DNA from: Oscheius dolichura | Taxonomy: Eukaryota; Nematoda; Chromadorea; Rhabditida; Rhabditidae | Direction: 5' to 3' | Length of the DNA stretch: 64,000 nt | NCBI GenBank assembly: GCA_932521035.1 | Contig: OW051496.1 | Location: forward strand, 4,898,001 to 4,962,000 | Shown: positions 39,581 through 50,516 of the stretch, one piece after another | Layout of the letters: each line of letters starts with the position of its first letter | Numbering within the stretch: the first letter of the stretch is position 1 | Notes under the pieces: generated by a model | What the model saw: the letters and a program-made list of their open reading frames with translations, nothing else | Database searches by the model: none | Told to the model about the DNA's origin: nothing | Program-made: the position numbers and the translations under genes

Positions 39581-42255
39581 ATGTTCCTCTCCCTATGGAT
39601 CTCGTCTCTCCTCTTCTCATCCTCCGTGCAATCTGTTAGTGTCATAGATTTCTTGGTCAACAGCGTCAACACTGCGGTGAGTTGCCCCTTTCCCCGTTGT
39701 CAACAGTCTCTCCCCTTTCCAGGCTGACCCATGTTCCGATTTCTTCGAGTACGCCTGTACCGCGAAGGAAAAGGAAATAGATAAATTACAACGGATAGTG
39801 GATAACCGTCTCATTGGTAAGGTCTCTTCCTCTCTTCATAAATAGCTCCTTGTTAAGGTTCCCTCTACCAGCCGATTACCGGTCCCCATGTGACGAACAA
39901 GGCCCGGCATCTCTTCCAGAAGTGCGCCAACCGGCACGACATCGAAGAGAACGGACCGGGGAGACATTTCGAGAAGATCGAGGTACGTGTCCTTTAGTTC
40001 TGCCAAGTAGCACGTCCAGCTACGTGACCGGGGAGAGAATCTCTGCGATCAGACAGTTCCCGGCCGGGGTGTGATACCGATACGGGGAACACAGCACGTA
40101 CAAGGAAATGTCTTCAGAGAATCAACCAGCTGAACCTGTACACACCGGAAGCGGACCTCGACCTGACCAATTTGACGATAGAGGCATGGAGGCTGATGTC
40201 CCTTCGACCTTGGTTTTCCTACTCGATGGGGGTGACAAATAACAGCGAACCGATGATGAAGGTACGGATTTGGGAGGAGGGAAGACAGTATCGTTGCTTT
40301 AGATCGGCTACCCGGAACCATTCCTCAAGCACACGGAGACCATGGACTTCCAGGAGAAACAGGAACTCCGGTTGAAATACATCAACTTCCTCACGAGAAT
40401 GGTAAGAGACTGGAAATGGCGGGAGAAAGGAGTGATTGTTCAGTTTATGTATTACGTGAGAGATCTTCATCTGCCGACGAAGGAGGACGAAGTCAGGCAG
40501 CAGGTGGCTGAGGCCGTCCTCTTTGAGGAATCCCTCTTCTACTTCACTGTAGATATTTTACTTTCTTTGGCTATTTCGAGAATTTAGAACTCGGACGAGC
40601 CGGAAAGCGCCGTTGAGACTACGACCCTCGATGAAGTACAGAAACGTTTTCCCCTGGTACAGTATCCTCTTGTCCTGTTTTTAAAGACACCGCTGTAGGT
40701 GAATCTGACAACGTTCTTCAAGACATTTGCCCCTTCAAAGGCCCTACCCTTGATCAACCGCAACCTCCTCGTCGAGCTCCACGTCCATGATCTCTATCTC
40801 GAATCGTATGTCCTCTTCCTCATCCTTCTGACGTTTCCCTTTAGAGTGACGGCTTTCTTGCGTCGATCGAGCGAGTACATCCTCAAGACATTTATCATCA
40901 TGGTGGGAACGAGGGAACAGGACTACGAACTGACCGGGAAGTACTGGGAACTTAAAAACGTAGGCTATCTTTATGACCAGACTGAACTGTTCTCTCTTTA
41001 GAAGTTCATCCAGAACAATTTCCACGGGGTCGGAGTGTGGCCATTCAAGGACCGCGAGGATGCCTGTCTCAACATCACCCAGACACTCTTCCCACAGCTG
41101 GTCGCCCGAATCTACGTCGACAACTTCTTCCCAGAGGTTTGTATTCTTTTGATTTTTGACTCAGTTTTAGGAGATACGAAAAGCAGCTCGAGCGATCCTG
41201 AACAATCTGATCACGACTTTCGGGGGGATCCTGGAAGAAGCCGTCTGGATGGACTCGGTCACCAAGGAGTACGCCATGAACAAGCTAGAGTCGATGGGAA
41301 GGGAGGTCGGATATTTGGATAAGCTAATGAATGACACATATCTTCAAGAGACGTATCAGCTGGTAGGATATCCTGTCTGACAGCTCTATGGAGTATTCAG
41401 GTGAACATTGTCCGCGACGACTCCTTCGAAAACGTCGTGAGGAAGGTGCTCCCGTATGCCATGAGGACGGAGATTGGAGCCCTGCTCAACCCGAAGCTGG
41501 AAATGGGCACCATGGTCACCTCGGTGGATGCCTTCAACTTCAAAGACGAGAACCACATCGGTCCGTGTCTCCGCCTCTCCCTCCTATCCTCCGTTTCAGT
41601 TGTCCCTGCTGTCCTCCTCCAGCCACCCTTTTACCACCCAACATGGCCGGTGATCCTCAATTATGCCGGCCTTGGTTATACTGTAGGACATGAAATAGGC
41701 CACAGTTTCGACACCGACGGACGTCTTCACGGTCTGAAGGGACAGGTGGAGAACTGGTGGACGGACGAGACACTGAAGAAGTACGAGGAGAGGACCGAGT
41801 GCTTCGTCGAGCAATACTCTAACTTCCTGGTACGCCACGAGGATATCCTCCATCTAAAGAGATTCTATAGATGCCCGAGGTGAATAAGACGGTCAACGGA
41901 AGGAAGACGCTCAATGAGAATCTGGCAGACAACGTCGGCATACGGGTGGCATACCATGCCTACAAGCAGGCCCACGAGGAGCCGAGGCTCAACCTCCACC
42001 TGTCAAATGACCAGCTCTTTTTCATCATGGCCATACAAGTGAGATACAATAGAACACAGAGATAAAAAGAGCCTTCAGATGGACTGTATCCCCTTCAAAC
42101 CCAAGGAATTGGCGGAGATATTGGAAGTGGAGGAGCACGCGCCGCCTAGGGCGCGAATAAACATCCCCTTGGCCAACATGCCCGAATTCGCGAAGGCCTT
42201 CAACTGCCCGAAGGACTCGCCCATGAACCCCACAAAACGGTGTCGACTCTTCTGA
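39581..42255 (+). CDS. secreted M13 (neprilysin-like) metallopeptidase
   Basis: About fourteen exons, roughly 700 residues. ATG 39581 lies 5 nt behind a TCTCTTCAG acceptor and opens a signal peptide (MFLSLWISSLLFSSSVQ) rather than the membrane anchor typical of neprilysin. PCSDFFEYAC matches the family N-terminus. The zinc site is GYTVGHEIGHSFDTDGR (HExxH), the third ligand region NENLADNVGIRVAY corresponds to ExxxD, and the C-terminus CRLF corresponds to the CxxW end. The substrate-anchoring NAFY motif reads DAFNFKDEN. M13 enzymes clip small peptides. It heads a run of five same-strand genes. The junction near 39985-40020 is the least certain. Confidence 0.9.
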
Positions 42256-42527
42256 TCTCAAAGAAAATAAAGCTTTAAACCCCTTGGATTGGAACGCGGC
42301 AGCTGATCTCTCAATAAATGATGGATGGCGGAGCAGGGGCAGAGTATCGACTGCCTATATTCACCCCCGAGGGAGGATGGCCCACTGGGGCTGTTGTTGT
42401 TGCTTGGGAAAGGGAATGTGTCACACCTTCCAATGGGGAGGGACAGCCGAGTCTTTACAACAGAAAATATGAATAAAAAAAGGAAGAAGTGGCTGTGTTG
42501 CAGCTGGGACAGGCGTGTGTGCATGGC

Positions 42528-43095
42528 ATGAGACTCCTCGCCCTCCTGCTTGCCCTCTCTTTTGCCTCGGCAGAGTACTGGGTCAGTCTCTTCCCCCTCT
42601 CCGTCTACCTATAGTCCATTCAGACTGTCCATGTGAATGCCCGGTTGAAGTGCCACGGGAGGACGGTCAAGGATCGTCTCTACTACGAGGTGATCGATGC
42701 CAATTACACCCACTTTGAGAGATGTGAGCTGTCCCTTACGGGGAAAAGTTAATAATTGTCAGCATTGAGGACAGTGACCCGAGGGAGGACGCGACCCCTG
42801 GGATGGATACAGTTCACCGCCACCAAACGACACCTCTGGGAGCCGACTCTCACCATTTTTCATAGATGTGGAGCAGAGGTGGGTCGATGTCTTTATAATG
42901 AAGAAGAAACTTCAGAAACTGACATGCCATAAGACTGTCAATATTACGGTGCCCTCGAAAATGGTATCCACCAAATTCCCGAAGTCGTTCAACCTGACGG
43001 GGGACGACACCTACTTCTCCCTGGATAAGCCACCCGCGACAGTCCACTCGGGGACAGACTGTTCTCCGTATTTCGAGAGGAAACGACGACATTAG
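42528..43095 (+). CDS. nematode transthyretin-like (TTL) secreted protein
   Basis: Signal peptide MRLLALLLALSFASAEYW, then the TTL pattern: SIQTVHVNARLKCHGRTVKD (CxG-type first strand), KRHLWEPTLTIFHRCG (conserved H-x-C), KLTCHKTVNITVPSKMV (second Cys plus strand), and a C-terminal tail with TDCSPYF and a basic end. Exons join in phase over introns ending CTATAG, TTGTCAG and ACTTCAG; stop at 43095. TTL proteins are a large nematode family of secreted extracellular proteins. 272 bp after the M13 gene and 114 bp before the phosphatase-like gene, same strand. Confidence 0.85.
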
Positions 43096-43209
43096 ACCAA
43101 TTTTTAGAACTTTTTGAATGAATGTTTATCCCCTGTCTGTTCTGGATCTGTCCCGACAGACAGCTCCATTGTGTCTGTCTGCTTCCTTCCGGTTCAGTTA
43201 GTTGGAATC

Positions 43210-44936
43210 ATGCTTCTCTATCTGCTCCTCTTCCCACTCGTCTTCTCCTTCGAAGAATCAGATCCGAAGTATTGGAAGGGTATAGCCGAGAAGAATCTGC
43301 TGAAGAAATTAGAAGAATACAAGCGACTGGTGGGCCGTCCTCTTCCGAAGAACGTCATCCTTTTCGTCGGAAATGGACTGGGAGTGAACACCTTTACCAT
43401 GGGTATGATATACAAGGCGGAGAAGGCCGGCAAGACGGGCAAGTACGCGGAGATGCCGCTGTTCGTCGACACCTTTCCCAGTAACGGCATTGTAAAGGTT
43501 AGGGAGGGATTGGTCGGGGAATGGGAGGGTTAAGACATCTTCTCTAACGAGTCACACGACCTCTTCGGAAGCCGGGATGATGGCCATGTTGACGGGAAGG
43601 AAGACGGACGACGGGAAGATCGGCACCCTGCCCGGAAAGGCGCCTTGCGTGGAGGAGAACGCCATCCAGAAGGAGAACATCGCCGAACTGGCTATCACTC
43701 TACAAAGTAGGAGTGAGGAGAACTAATAAGATGAGATTTAAGAGAAAGATGTGGGACTGGTGACGGACATGGAACTGAGCAATCCCACGACTGCCACCCT
43801 CTTTGCCAAGGCCATTGATACTTCTTCCGTGAGCAGCGGGACCGGGAGTTGTGCCGGCAAAGACGTGACCTCCCAATTGCTAAACTCCCCAGCCAGTCAG
43901 TTCAAAGTTTTGATTGGAGAAGAAATGACGAGGGACATTTCGGGAGAGTGGAAAGGTCTCGCCGGGAAGAGGAGTGTCGTCGTCGGGATAGACGAGCTCA
44001 AGAAGTACAGTCCCAATGGAGAACAACTCATGGGTAAGGTTACTGTAAGTAGACGCAAAGGATATAGGTATAACGGCGAAGGGGGGACGGAGTCCCGGTC
44101 AGCTGGCAGAAATGACGGAGAAGGCCATCACGGCGATGGAAAAGAGCAACGAGAAAGGCTACTTGCTGGTGATCCACTCGGGGAGGATCGAGAGTGCCCT
44201 GCATGCCAACCAGGCCCGTGTGGCGGCAGAGGAACTGCTGGAGTTTGAGCAGGCGGTGAAGAAGGCCCGGGGGATGACCGACCTGGAGGAGACTCTGATC
44301 CTCGTGGCCACGGACAGCTCCCACGCCTTGTCGATGCCTGGACATGCCCACAAAAGCACCAGTCTCTTCGGTAAGCCAGGAGGATATCTGCTCGAGAGAC
44401 ACATTCAGACGAGACCATTGTAAACCCGCCGATGAATGACACTCAAATCTTCGCCAAAGGGCCGAAGGGCGGTTTTACGATAGGACTTCTGTTTCTGGTC
44501 GGACCGGGAGGATCCCGCTCTGTTCAATACAGCAAGAAAGAAGGAGGTCAGTCTTTTTTCTCTACTGTTATGGTCATCTTCAGCCGATCCGAATTTTGTC
44601 AGCCCGGCCATCTACCAGGGCAGCCGGAGCAACAAGGCGGCCGATGATGTGGGCATCTTCGCGGACGGGCCGTTCTCGTGGCTGTTCACCGGAGTCATGG
44701 ACAACACGGAGATCGCCTACCGACTGAAGTACGTGATGTGTCTGGATGGGAGGAGCAACTGCGACACGATCCAGAAGAGACAGAGCATGGCCAAGAGGAT
44801 CATGATATTCCACGTGGCCGGAGTCGCCGCCATCGTCCTCTTCATTGTGGCCGTCCTCCTCTACGCGCTGTGCCTCCAGAAGAAAATGAGGCGCAGATCA
44901 TCGTTGTCCAGTGATAAGTCGACAGTAGTCAAGTGA
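43210..44936 (+). CDS. alkaline-phosphatase-like membrane protein, predicted catalytically inactive
   Basis: Signal peptide MLLYLLLFPLVFSFEES, then the ALP fold in order: NVILFVGNGLGV (family DGMG has become NGLG), SSEAGMMAMLTGRKTDDGKI (family DSAGTATA), GLVTDMELSNPTT (family VTTTR.xHATP), HSGRIESALHAN (family EGGRIDHGHHE), LVATDSSHALS (family TADHSH) and SNKAADDVGIF (family HETHGGEDV). Several metal ligands are therefore replaced. A C-terminal membrane helix (VAGVAAIVLFIVAVLLYALC) and basic tail replace the usual GPI signal. Exons join in phase; ATG 43210 lies 12 nt behind GGTTCAG. It is probably a surface pseudoenzyme with a binding or signalling role; that role is inference. Confidence 0.88.
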
Positions 44937-45120
44937 CACGAACAAGAAGTTATATAGCTGTGTTCCTTGTTTTCGGGGGGACTCTGGCCCGGGCTAATTG
45001 GCCTCCTTCTGCTGACCTTGTTTTCCTGCTGTGTTCCTCAGCCGGGCCGGTCACAACTGCGCCCCTTTGCCAATGCCACTTTTACGGTTCCACACGGCTA
45101 TTTGTTTCTCTTTGTTTCTC

Positions 45121-45833
45121 GATGGACAACTCGCCTAGACCTTTCGATAATTATTTCGAAGATGAGGACGACGAGGAGGATGAGCTGGATGAAGAGAATG
45201 AGGACGAGAAGACGCAGCCATCCACGTGAGAAGCTCCCATTGTTTATATTCTTTTTGTTTCAGGCGGGGGACGACGCCGGGATCGGGGAGTGAATCGATG
45301 GATCACGAGGAGGAACCCTCCTACACGTAGTCTCTTTTTATTCCAATTTAAACGGATTGTAGTGGTTGGCGACCAGCGGAGGAGGACAACTCGCAGGAGA
45401 GCGCGCTTGAATCCAGTCGGTGAGAGAGATTGACCTTCTTTTACCCCTTATTGTTGAAGATCACCCTCTCCACGGCAGATGGGAGACTCTTCCGACGATG
45501 AAACTGTAGCCGACTCGGTCGAAGACGAGACAACCGACCGGGAAGAGTATTCCCCTCCGGCTAGGCAGGCCTTATCCGGGACATAGAGGATCGTTTCAGT
45601 ACCCCCAGTTCAAGTGTCGACAGAGACATCGACCCCGGAGAAGATTTGAAGAGGCGTATTCTGGAATGGCACCCGACCATCCCGCCGGAATTTGTATTCC
45701 TCTTCCAGACGGAGGCCGTCCGCCTCGGAAGGGAGTTGCAGAAGGTGGGTGGCGGAGGAATAATTGGGACACGGAGAGACTTTAGAAATACCAGAAGACG
45801 TCTCCCCGGTCATCTCCATCAATTCCAAAATAA
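45121..45833 (+). CDS. acidic protein of unknown function
   Basis: ATG 45121 opens a strongly acidic N-terminus (YFEDEDDEEDELDEENEDE), Ser/Pro-rich middle exons, and a C-terminal globular-looking piece (GLIRDIEDRFSTPSSSVDRD; ILEWHPTIPPEFVFLFQTEA; KKYQKTSPRSSP) that stops at 45833 just before AATAAAG. The junction near 45550 uses either of two GT donors, both in phase. No family recognised. 184 bp after the phosphatase-like gene. Confidence 0.6.
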
Positions 45834-45937
45834 TAATAAAGAATTTTATTCTGGGAATATCTCGTCTCTCAATGGATATCCATATCTGTATTTGCAATCG
45901 ATCAGCCATTCTCTAAATTTGTTGTAGATTCTCCCAG

Positions 45938-46650
45938 ATGTTCCCGTTATTCTCGTTGATCTCCTTGTTACAAATCGACACAGGTGATTTTCCCGCTATA
46001 TTTTCCAACTTTCTGTCCACTCTAGCCATTTCTCGCCATGTCGGGGAACTTCTGTGTCGAAAATGTGGGGCTCATATCACAAATCAAGTGGAACTGCTCA
46101 ATGTCACCAATCCGGAGAGTAAACCAAAATACAGGTCCGCTTTTATTCGAAAATAGAAGAATCTAACCTATTTCAGTTATGAATTCCCCTTGGTGGGGAA
46201 GAACACGACGATCAACGTGTTCGAGAACCCGGCCGGGGAGACGTTCCACGTAGCCGGGTGCAGAAAGGCACACCTCAAGTATTATGGACAGGTAAATTGG
46301 ATTCTTACCAATATATTTAAACTTTTCAGCCATCATTAGAGGCCACATGGTTCCCCGGGATGAAGGTGGGTTACAAACTGTCCGTTGCATGTAATTCCCC
46401 CCATTTCAGTGGACAATCTGTGTATGTCCCTATTGCGGTCAGCATCTCGGATGGTGAGTCTCTCGTAGCCAGAAATAAGTAAATTTCAAGGCATTTCCAA
46501 CCGATGAGCGGTGAGGAACAGGAAAAGGAAGAGAATAGCTTTGTGGGAGTAGTCCTCGACTATTTGATATCAGCGGATTGTGGGTCCTTTGCTCTTTTGT
46601 CCAGTCGCCGACCTTCAGATGCGGATACACTGACCAGAACCCCTCTCTAG
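45938..46650 (+). CDS. secreted CULT-domain (cereblon-type) protein
   Basis: Signal peptide MFPLFSLISLLQIDT precedes a complete CULT domain of about 110 residues: LLCRKCGAHITNQVELLNVT, FENPAGETFHVAGCRKAHLK, ATWFPGMKWTICVCPYCGQH, LGWHF. The zinc Cys pairs (CxxC twice) and the three Trp of the thalidomide/uracil-binding cage are all retained. No LON domain precedes it, so it is not cereblon itself but the secreted single-domain type known from animals. The tail (SFVGVVLDYLISADCGSFAL) is not conserved. ATG 45938 follows a TTGTTGTAG acceptor; stop 46650; AATAAA at 46749. Last of five same-strand genes. Confidence 0.88.
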
Positions 46651-47313
46651 TCTTACGAGGGAGTCTCAACTGATGGGTACACGTTGCATATTCTCTCCAA
46701 TACATGTGATCTTTCCCTTGCCTCCGCGTTTCCGGTACTTTGTTCTTCAATAAAAGGATTTAGTATATATTCTTTCTTCCCGAAAGTTCACGTCATGTAA
46801 AGGGTCACTAAAAGCCATTCAATGGTCTGGAAAATCCGGCCGTGGCAGACTTTTCTTCTAGTAGCATTGCCCCCGCATTCTGATGAACTAAAAGGAAAAA
46901 CCTACTTATTGTTTCTGAGGAGATATTAGGTCAAGAAGTAGGGACGGGATTGACAGGTAATTCCTTATTCAAAAAACTGACGTCTAGAGGTGAGAGACAG
47001 TGGAAAACAACCACTAGCACTTTCTTACTCTCAGCCTTCTTGAGGCCACCTCTTTATCTTTAATAATCGTCTGAAGTCTATTTCTGCCTGTTATTGCGCA
47101 AAACAGAAAACATCCGGAAATGGAGGTAAAAGCTCTGTGAAGAGAGGGAATTTTCCGGTGACCGAATACAAATGGGGCGGTCCACCCACCAATGGAAGTC
47201 AATCAGTCAGAGTCATTGTCTTCCATTACTTCATCATGACGTTTAGCAGTCGTCACCCGACTCTTAGCTTCCCCTTTTATAACATCCCAGAAATACATTT
47301 TAGGTAATAGAAA
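46651..47313. promoter_or_regulatory. upstream region of the neuropeptide gene
   Basis: The DNA turns AT-richer here. It contains ATTGCGCAAA at about 47092, close to the C/EBP palindrome. No convincing exon is visible on either strand. Confidence 0.4.
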
Positions 47314-47632
47314 ATGAATGCGTTTCTGCGGTTCGTCCTCGTTTTTTTCTGTCTGGCTTTCCTCACAACGGCCTTACCACTTGGAAATGAAGAAGTTCCT
47401 CTGCAGATGTCCAAGCGCCTCAGTAATGAAGCACTTATTCGTCTGCTGATGAAGTTAGTCACCGCTACCGTATAAGTTGCCTTGCGACAATTTTAGGCAT
47501 CGAAATAGTGGCGGATTTGACATCAAAAGGAATGTGAAACGGGCGCGCGATCTGGAAAGAAGAAGCATCGACGACGATTTCTCGAACTGCTTTCTTTCAC
47601 CAGTTCAGTGTATGTTGCCTGGCTCACGATGA
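47314..47632 (+). CDS. neuropeptide precursor, allatostatin C/somatostatin-like
   Basis: Exons 47314-47453 and 47497-47632 encode 91 residues: signal peptide MNAFLRFVLVFFCLAFLTTA, a spacer with KR sites, dibasic cleavage at RR, and the final peptide SIDDDFSNCFLSPVQCMLPG plus SR. The CFLSPVQC ring matches the C-aromatic/hydrophobic-x-[NS]-P-[IV]-x-C pattern of insect allatostatin C (CYFNPISC), a disulphide-closed 6-residue ring. ATG lies 11 nt behind a CATTTTAG acceptor. It would be released from neurosecretory cells and act on AstC/somatostatin-type GPCRs; activity is inferred. Convergent with POLE3, 88 bp apart. Confidence 0.8.
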
Positions 47633-47720
47633 TCATATTCTGAGTAAATTTGCATATTGTTTGGAATGTCGTCTGTTTATTGGCATATATACAGGTTTTC
47701 AATATGATCACCATGAAAAA

Positions 47721-48372
47721 TCACATATCTTCAATATCGCGAACTCCATGTTCACTGGCATCTAAACAACTCGAATGAAAAAAAAACAGAGCTGAAAACT
47801 GACTTAAATGTCCTTGTGATTCTTCAGGGGCTTCATTTATATCATCAGAATTGTTATAGCTGTCCATATTTAAGTCTTTAACATATTGATTAGAAAAGAA
47901 ATGTTTGTAACTAACCTTCAGTAGCTACTTCTACAGCTTTTTCACTTTTCCTTCGTTTAGTTTCTTCGGCTTTCTGGGTTTTTGCTATTTTCCATAAATC
48001 TAACGCTTCTTTCAGCTAAATAAATAAAAAAATGAACTGAGATCTAAAACTAACTGGTTTTTCTAGTTTATCGCATTCTAACGTTTTGATAGCATGGAAC
48101 ACATCATCTCCCGTTATCATTTTCCTTTTCCTAGAAGTTGCAAAATCGTTCGCATGTGTTGCCATATTCAAGATGAACACTGCTGCGGCTCTTCCAAAAG
48201 CTGTTCTTGCTTCCTGAAATCTCCAGTTTCTCCACATACGAGTATGAAACAAGTTTTTCATTCAAAAAAATATGCATGCCTTTGATACACAGGCTTCTGT
48301 GGGAAGAGCATCTTTGAGCATCCTCTGAACTACTGTTGCGGGAAACCGAAGAACTTCTGCTTGACTTGCCAT
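47721..48372 (-). CDS. POLE3: histone-fold protein POLE3/CHRAC-17
   Basis: Four exons from ATG 48372, which directly follows ATTTCAG. VLRFPATVVQRMLKDALP, EARTAFGRAAAVFILNMATH, SRKRKMITGDDVFHAIKTLE and KPLKEALDLWK match the POLE3 histone fold, followed by a Lys/Glu-rich segment and an acidic tail (DLNMDSYNNSDDINEAPEES) typical of the family; stop 47721. POLE3 pairs with POLE4 in DNA polymerase epsilon and with CHRAC-15 in ISWI remodelers. Intron 1 (48214-48279) starts with GC rather than GT. It shares a 293-bp promoter with RRM2. Confidence 0.9.
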
Positions 48373-48665
48373 CTGAAATACAATGTCAATGTCAATCCAC
48401 AATATCAAAAATAGATAAAATGTATATAATTTCAATCGTGTACAATCGAAATTTGGACTCGAGCCAAGTCGATAACATTCAAATTGTGGCGGGACGGCAG
48501 AAAAAGGGCGGGCGATGGAACAATGTCAGTTGAGAAGATGAAACTCGGCCGAGTGACCTCTTCTCTGACCGAGTACCCATATTTGTAGTAACGTTTTTAC
48601 TGAGCTTTTAGTCAGTTAGCTTTTTCTCAAGTAAGTATTTGCAGCACTTCTCGCTTTCTGCAAAG
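48373..48665. promoter_or_regulatory. bidirectional S-phase promoter with E2F-like sites
   Basis: Head-to-head spacer between POLE3 and RRM2, both DNA-replication genes. GTGGCGGGAC at 48485 and GGGCGGGCG at 48506 match the GC core of E2F/DP sites (TTTSGCGC/GCGGGAA type). Function is inferred from motif and gene pair. Confidence 0.55.
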
Positions 48666-50221
48666 ATGGCTCTGGATGCTATGGACATCGACAATAAAGA
48701 AAACGTGAGTGTTTACGAGCATCGAGTAAAGAGTGCGGGAGTGACGATTTGGCAAAACACTGCAGCCACTACTGCAATCATGCAATTTACGCACTACCGT
48801 TTGTAACCATTCAAAAAGATAAGAATAAGTTATTGTTCGCGAAATAATGTGCTCGCTTTGCTTCTCTTTGCTCGCTTGCTAATTTCAATATTGCAGATGG
48901 TCCACGCAAAGGGAGACGGCAACGATCTAAAAGATATCGTTTCTAAGGTATCTCATTTTACTTTATATATTGGTATACTGTTTACTTTAGAAGGTTAGAC
49001 GCGAGCAAGATGAACCGTTGCTAAAAGAAAATCCCAATCGTTTCGTAATCTTTCCACTAAAATACCATGACATTTGGGCTTTTTATAAAAAGGCTGTTGC
49101 TTCATTTTGGACTGTGGAAGAGGTGCCGTTTTCTACAGATTATGCTCTACATATATTTTAGGTTGATCTCGGTAAGGATATGGCGGATTGGCTAAGCATG
49201 ACCGACAATGAGAGATTCTTTATTTCCCGGGTTCTTGCTTTCTTCGCAGCTTCTGATGGAATTGTCAACGAAAATTTGGTTGAACGTTTCTCTCAAGAAG
49301 TCCAAGTGACAGAAGCTCGCTTCTTCTATGGTTTTCAAATTGCGATCGAGAATATTCATTCTGAGATGTATAGTAAGTTAATTGAGACGTACATCCGTGA
49401 GCCTGAAGAGAAGTAAGTTTTTTTTTGTATTTTATTAAAGTTAGTTTTAAGAAATCGTCTTTTAAACGCAATTTTTGAATTTCCCTGTATCAAGAAGAAA
49501 GCTGATTGGGCTCTACGGTGGATAGCCGATGACGAAGCTAGCTTTGCCGAGAGAGTTATCGCATTCGCAGCAGTTGAAGGCATATTTTTCTCTGGATCAT
49601 TTGCGGCTATTTTCTGGCTCAAAAAGCGTGGATTGATGCCTGGCCTCACACATTCCAATGAACTGATCTCGAGGTTAGTACACTTATCAGTTGTTTTGCG
49701 ATGTAGGTCACTGATATGAACATACATAAAAACAGAAATGATAAAACGATTTTCAGAGATGAGGGACTTCATCGTGATTTTGCTTGTTTGATGTACAAGC
49801 ATATTGTCAACAAACTTTCTGATGAACAAATATACAACATTATTAGTGATGCAGTCGCTATAGAACAGGTGATCTTATTTCTACTACATTTTCCCAAATG
49901 CATCTTATAAATTACAGGAATACCTTACTGAGTCGCTTCCTTGTAAAATGATTGGAATGAATCAGGAATTGATGGCTCAGTATATAGAATTCGTCGCTGA
50001 TCATCTTTTGGTGGAATTGGGATGTGCAAAAGTAATTTCGTTTACTTATTTTTAAACCTTGGATTTAGCTGTACAACTCTAAGAATCCGTTCGACTTTAT
50101 GGAAAACCTATCCATTGACGGGAAAACCAACTTCTTCGAAAAAAGGGTCTCCGAATACCAACGCCCTGGTGTCCTAGCTACAGAAGAAGAACGGCAGTTT
50201 GCTCTTGATGCCGATTTTTAA
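48666..50221 (+). CDS. RRM2: ribonucleotide reductase small subunit (R2)
   Basis: About nine exons, roughly 390 residues. The N-terminus [13 protein letters not shown] is followed after a 192-nt intron by a basic stretch and then the R2 fold: [33 protein letters not shown]-type iron-ligand helix [65 protein letters not shown], and the C-terminal tail ending FALDADF, which docks to the large subunit. Iron ligands and the radical-Tyr region look intact. It reduces NDPs to dNDPs with R1. An ATG at 48897 offers an alternative start. S-phase control is suggested by the shared promoter with POLE3. Confidence 0.95.
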
Positions 50222-50516
50222 TACTCGCTTGCTACTCTGTTGAATACTCACTCTTGAAAGTTTGATCTAAATACATTATGACATCTAACTACTTTTCAGT
50301 TTTCCGGGTTGTCATCTTGAAACAATAAAACATTTAAACCTATAATATTCCTTGGAAACTTATTGGGTCTTTACTCTCATATTCTTACTAAGTGGGGAGG
50401 ACTGGCAGTGTTTACGTGCTCCATCGAGATTTTGTGCGTTGCAGTTCACGAGACTATTCTCTATATATTTTTTTTATTAATTTTACGATTTTTCTATTGT
50501 GTATTTCAGGTAAACC

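Noticed and set aside
45121..46650. A full-length cereblon (LON plus CULT) spanning both genes
   Set aside because: The acidic gene stops at 45833 directly before AATAAAG, and the CULT exon has its own ATG with signal peptide behind an acceptor. No LON-like sequence is seen.
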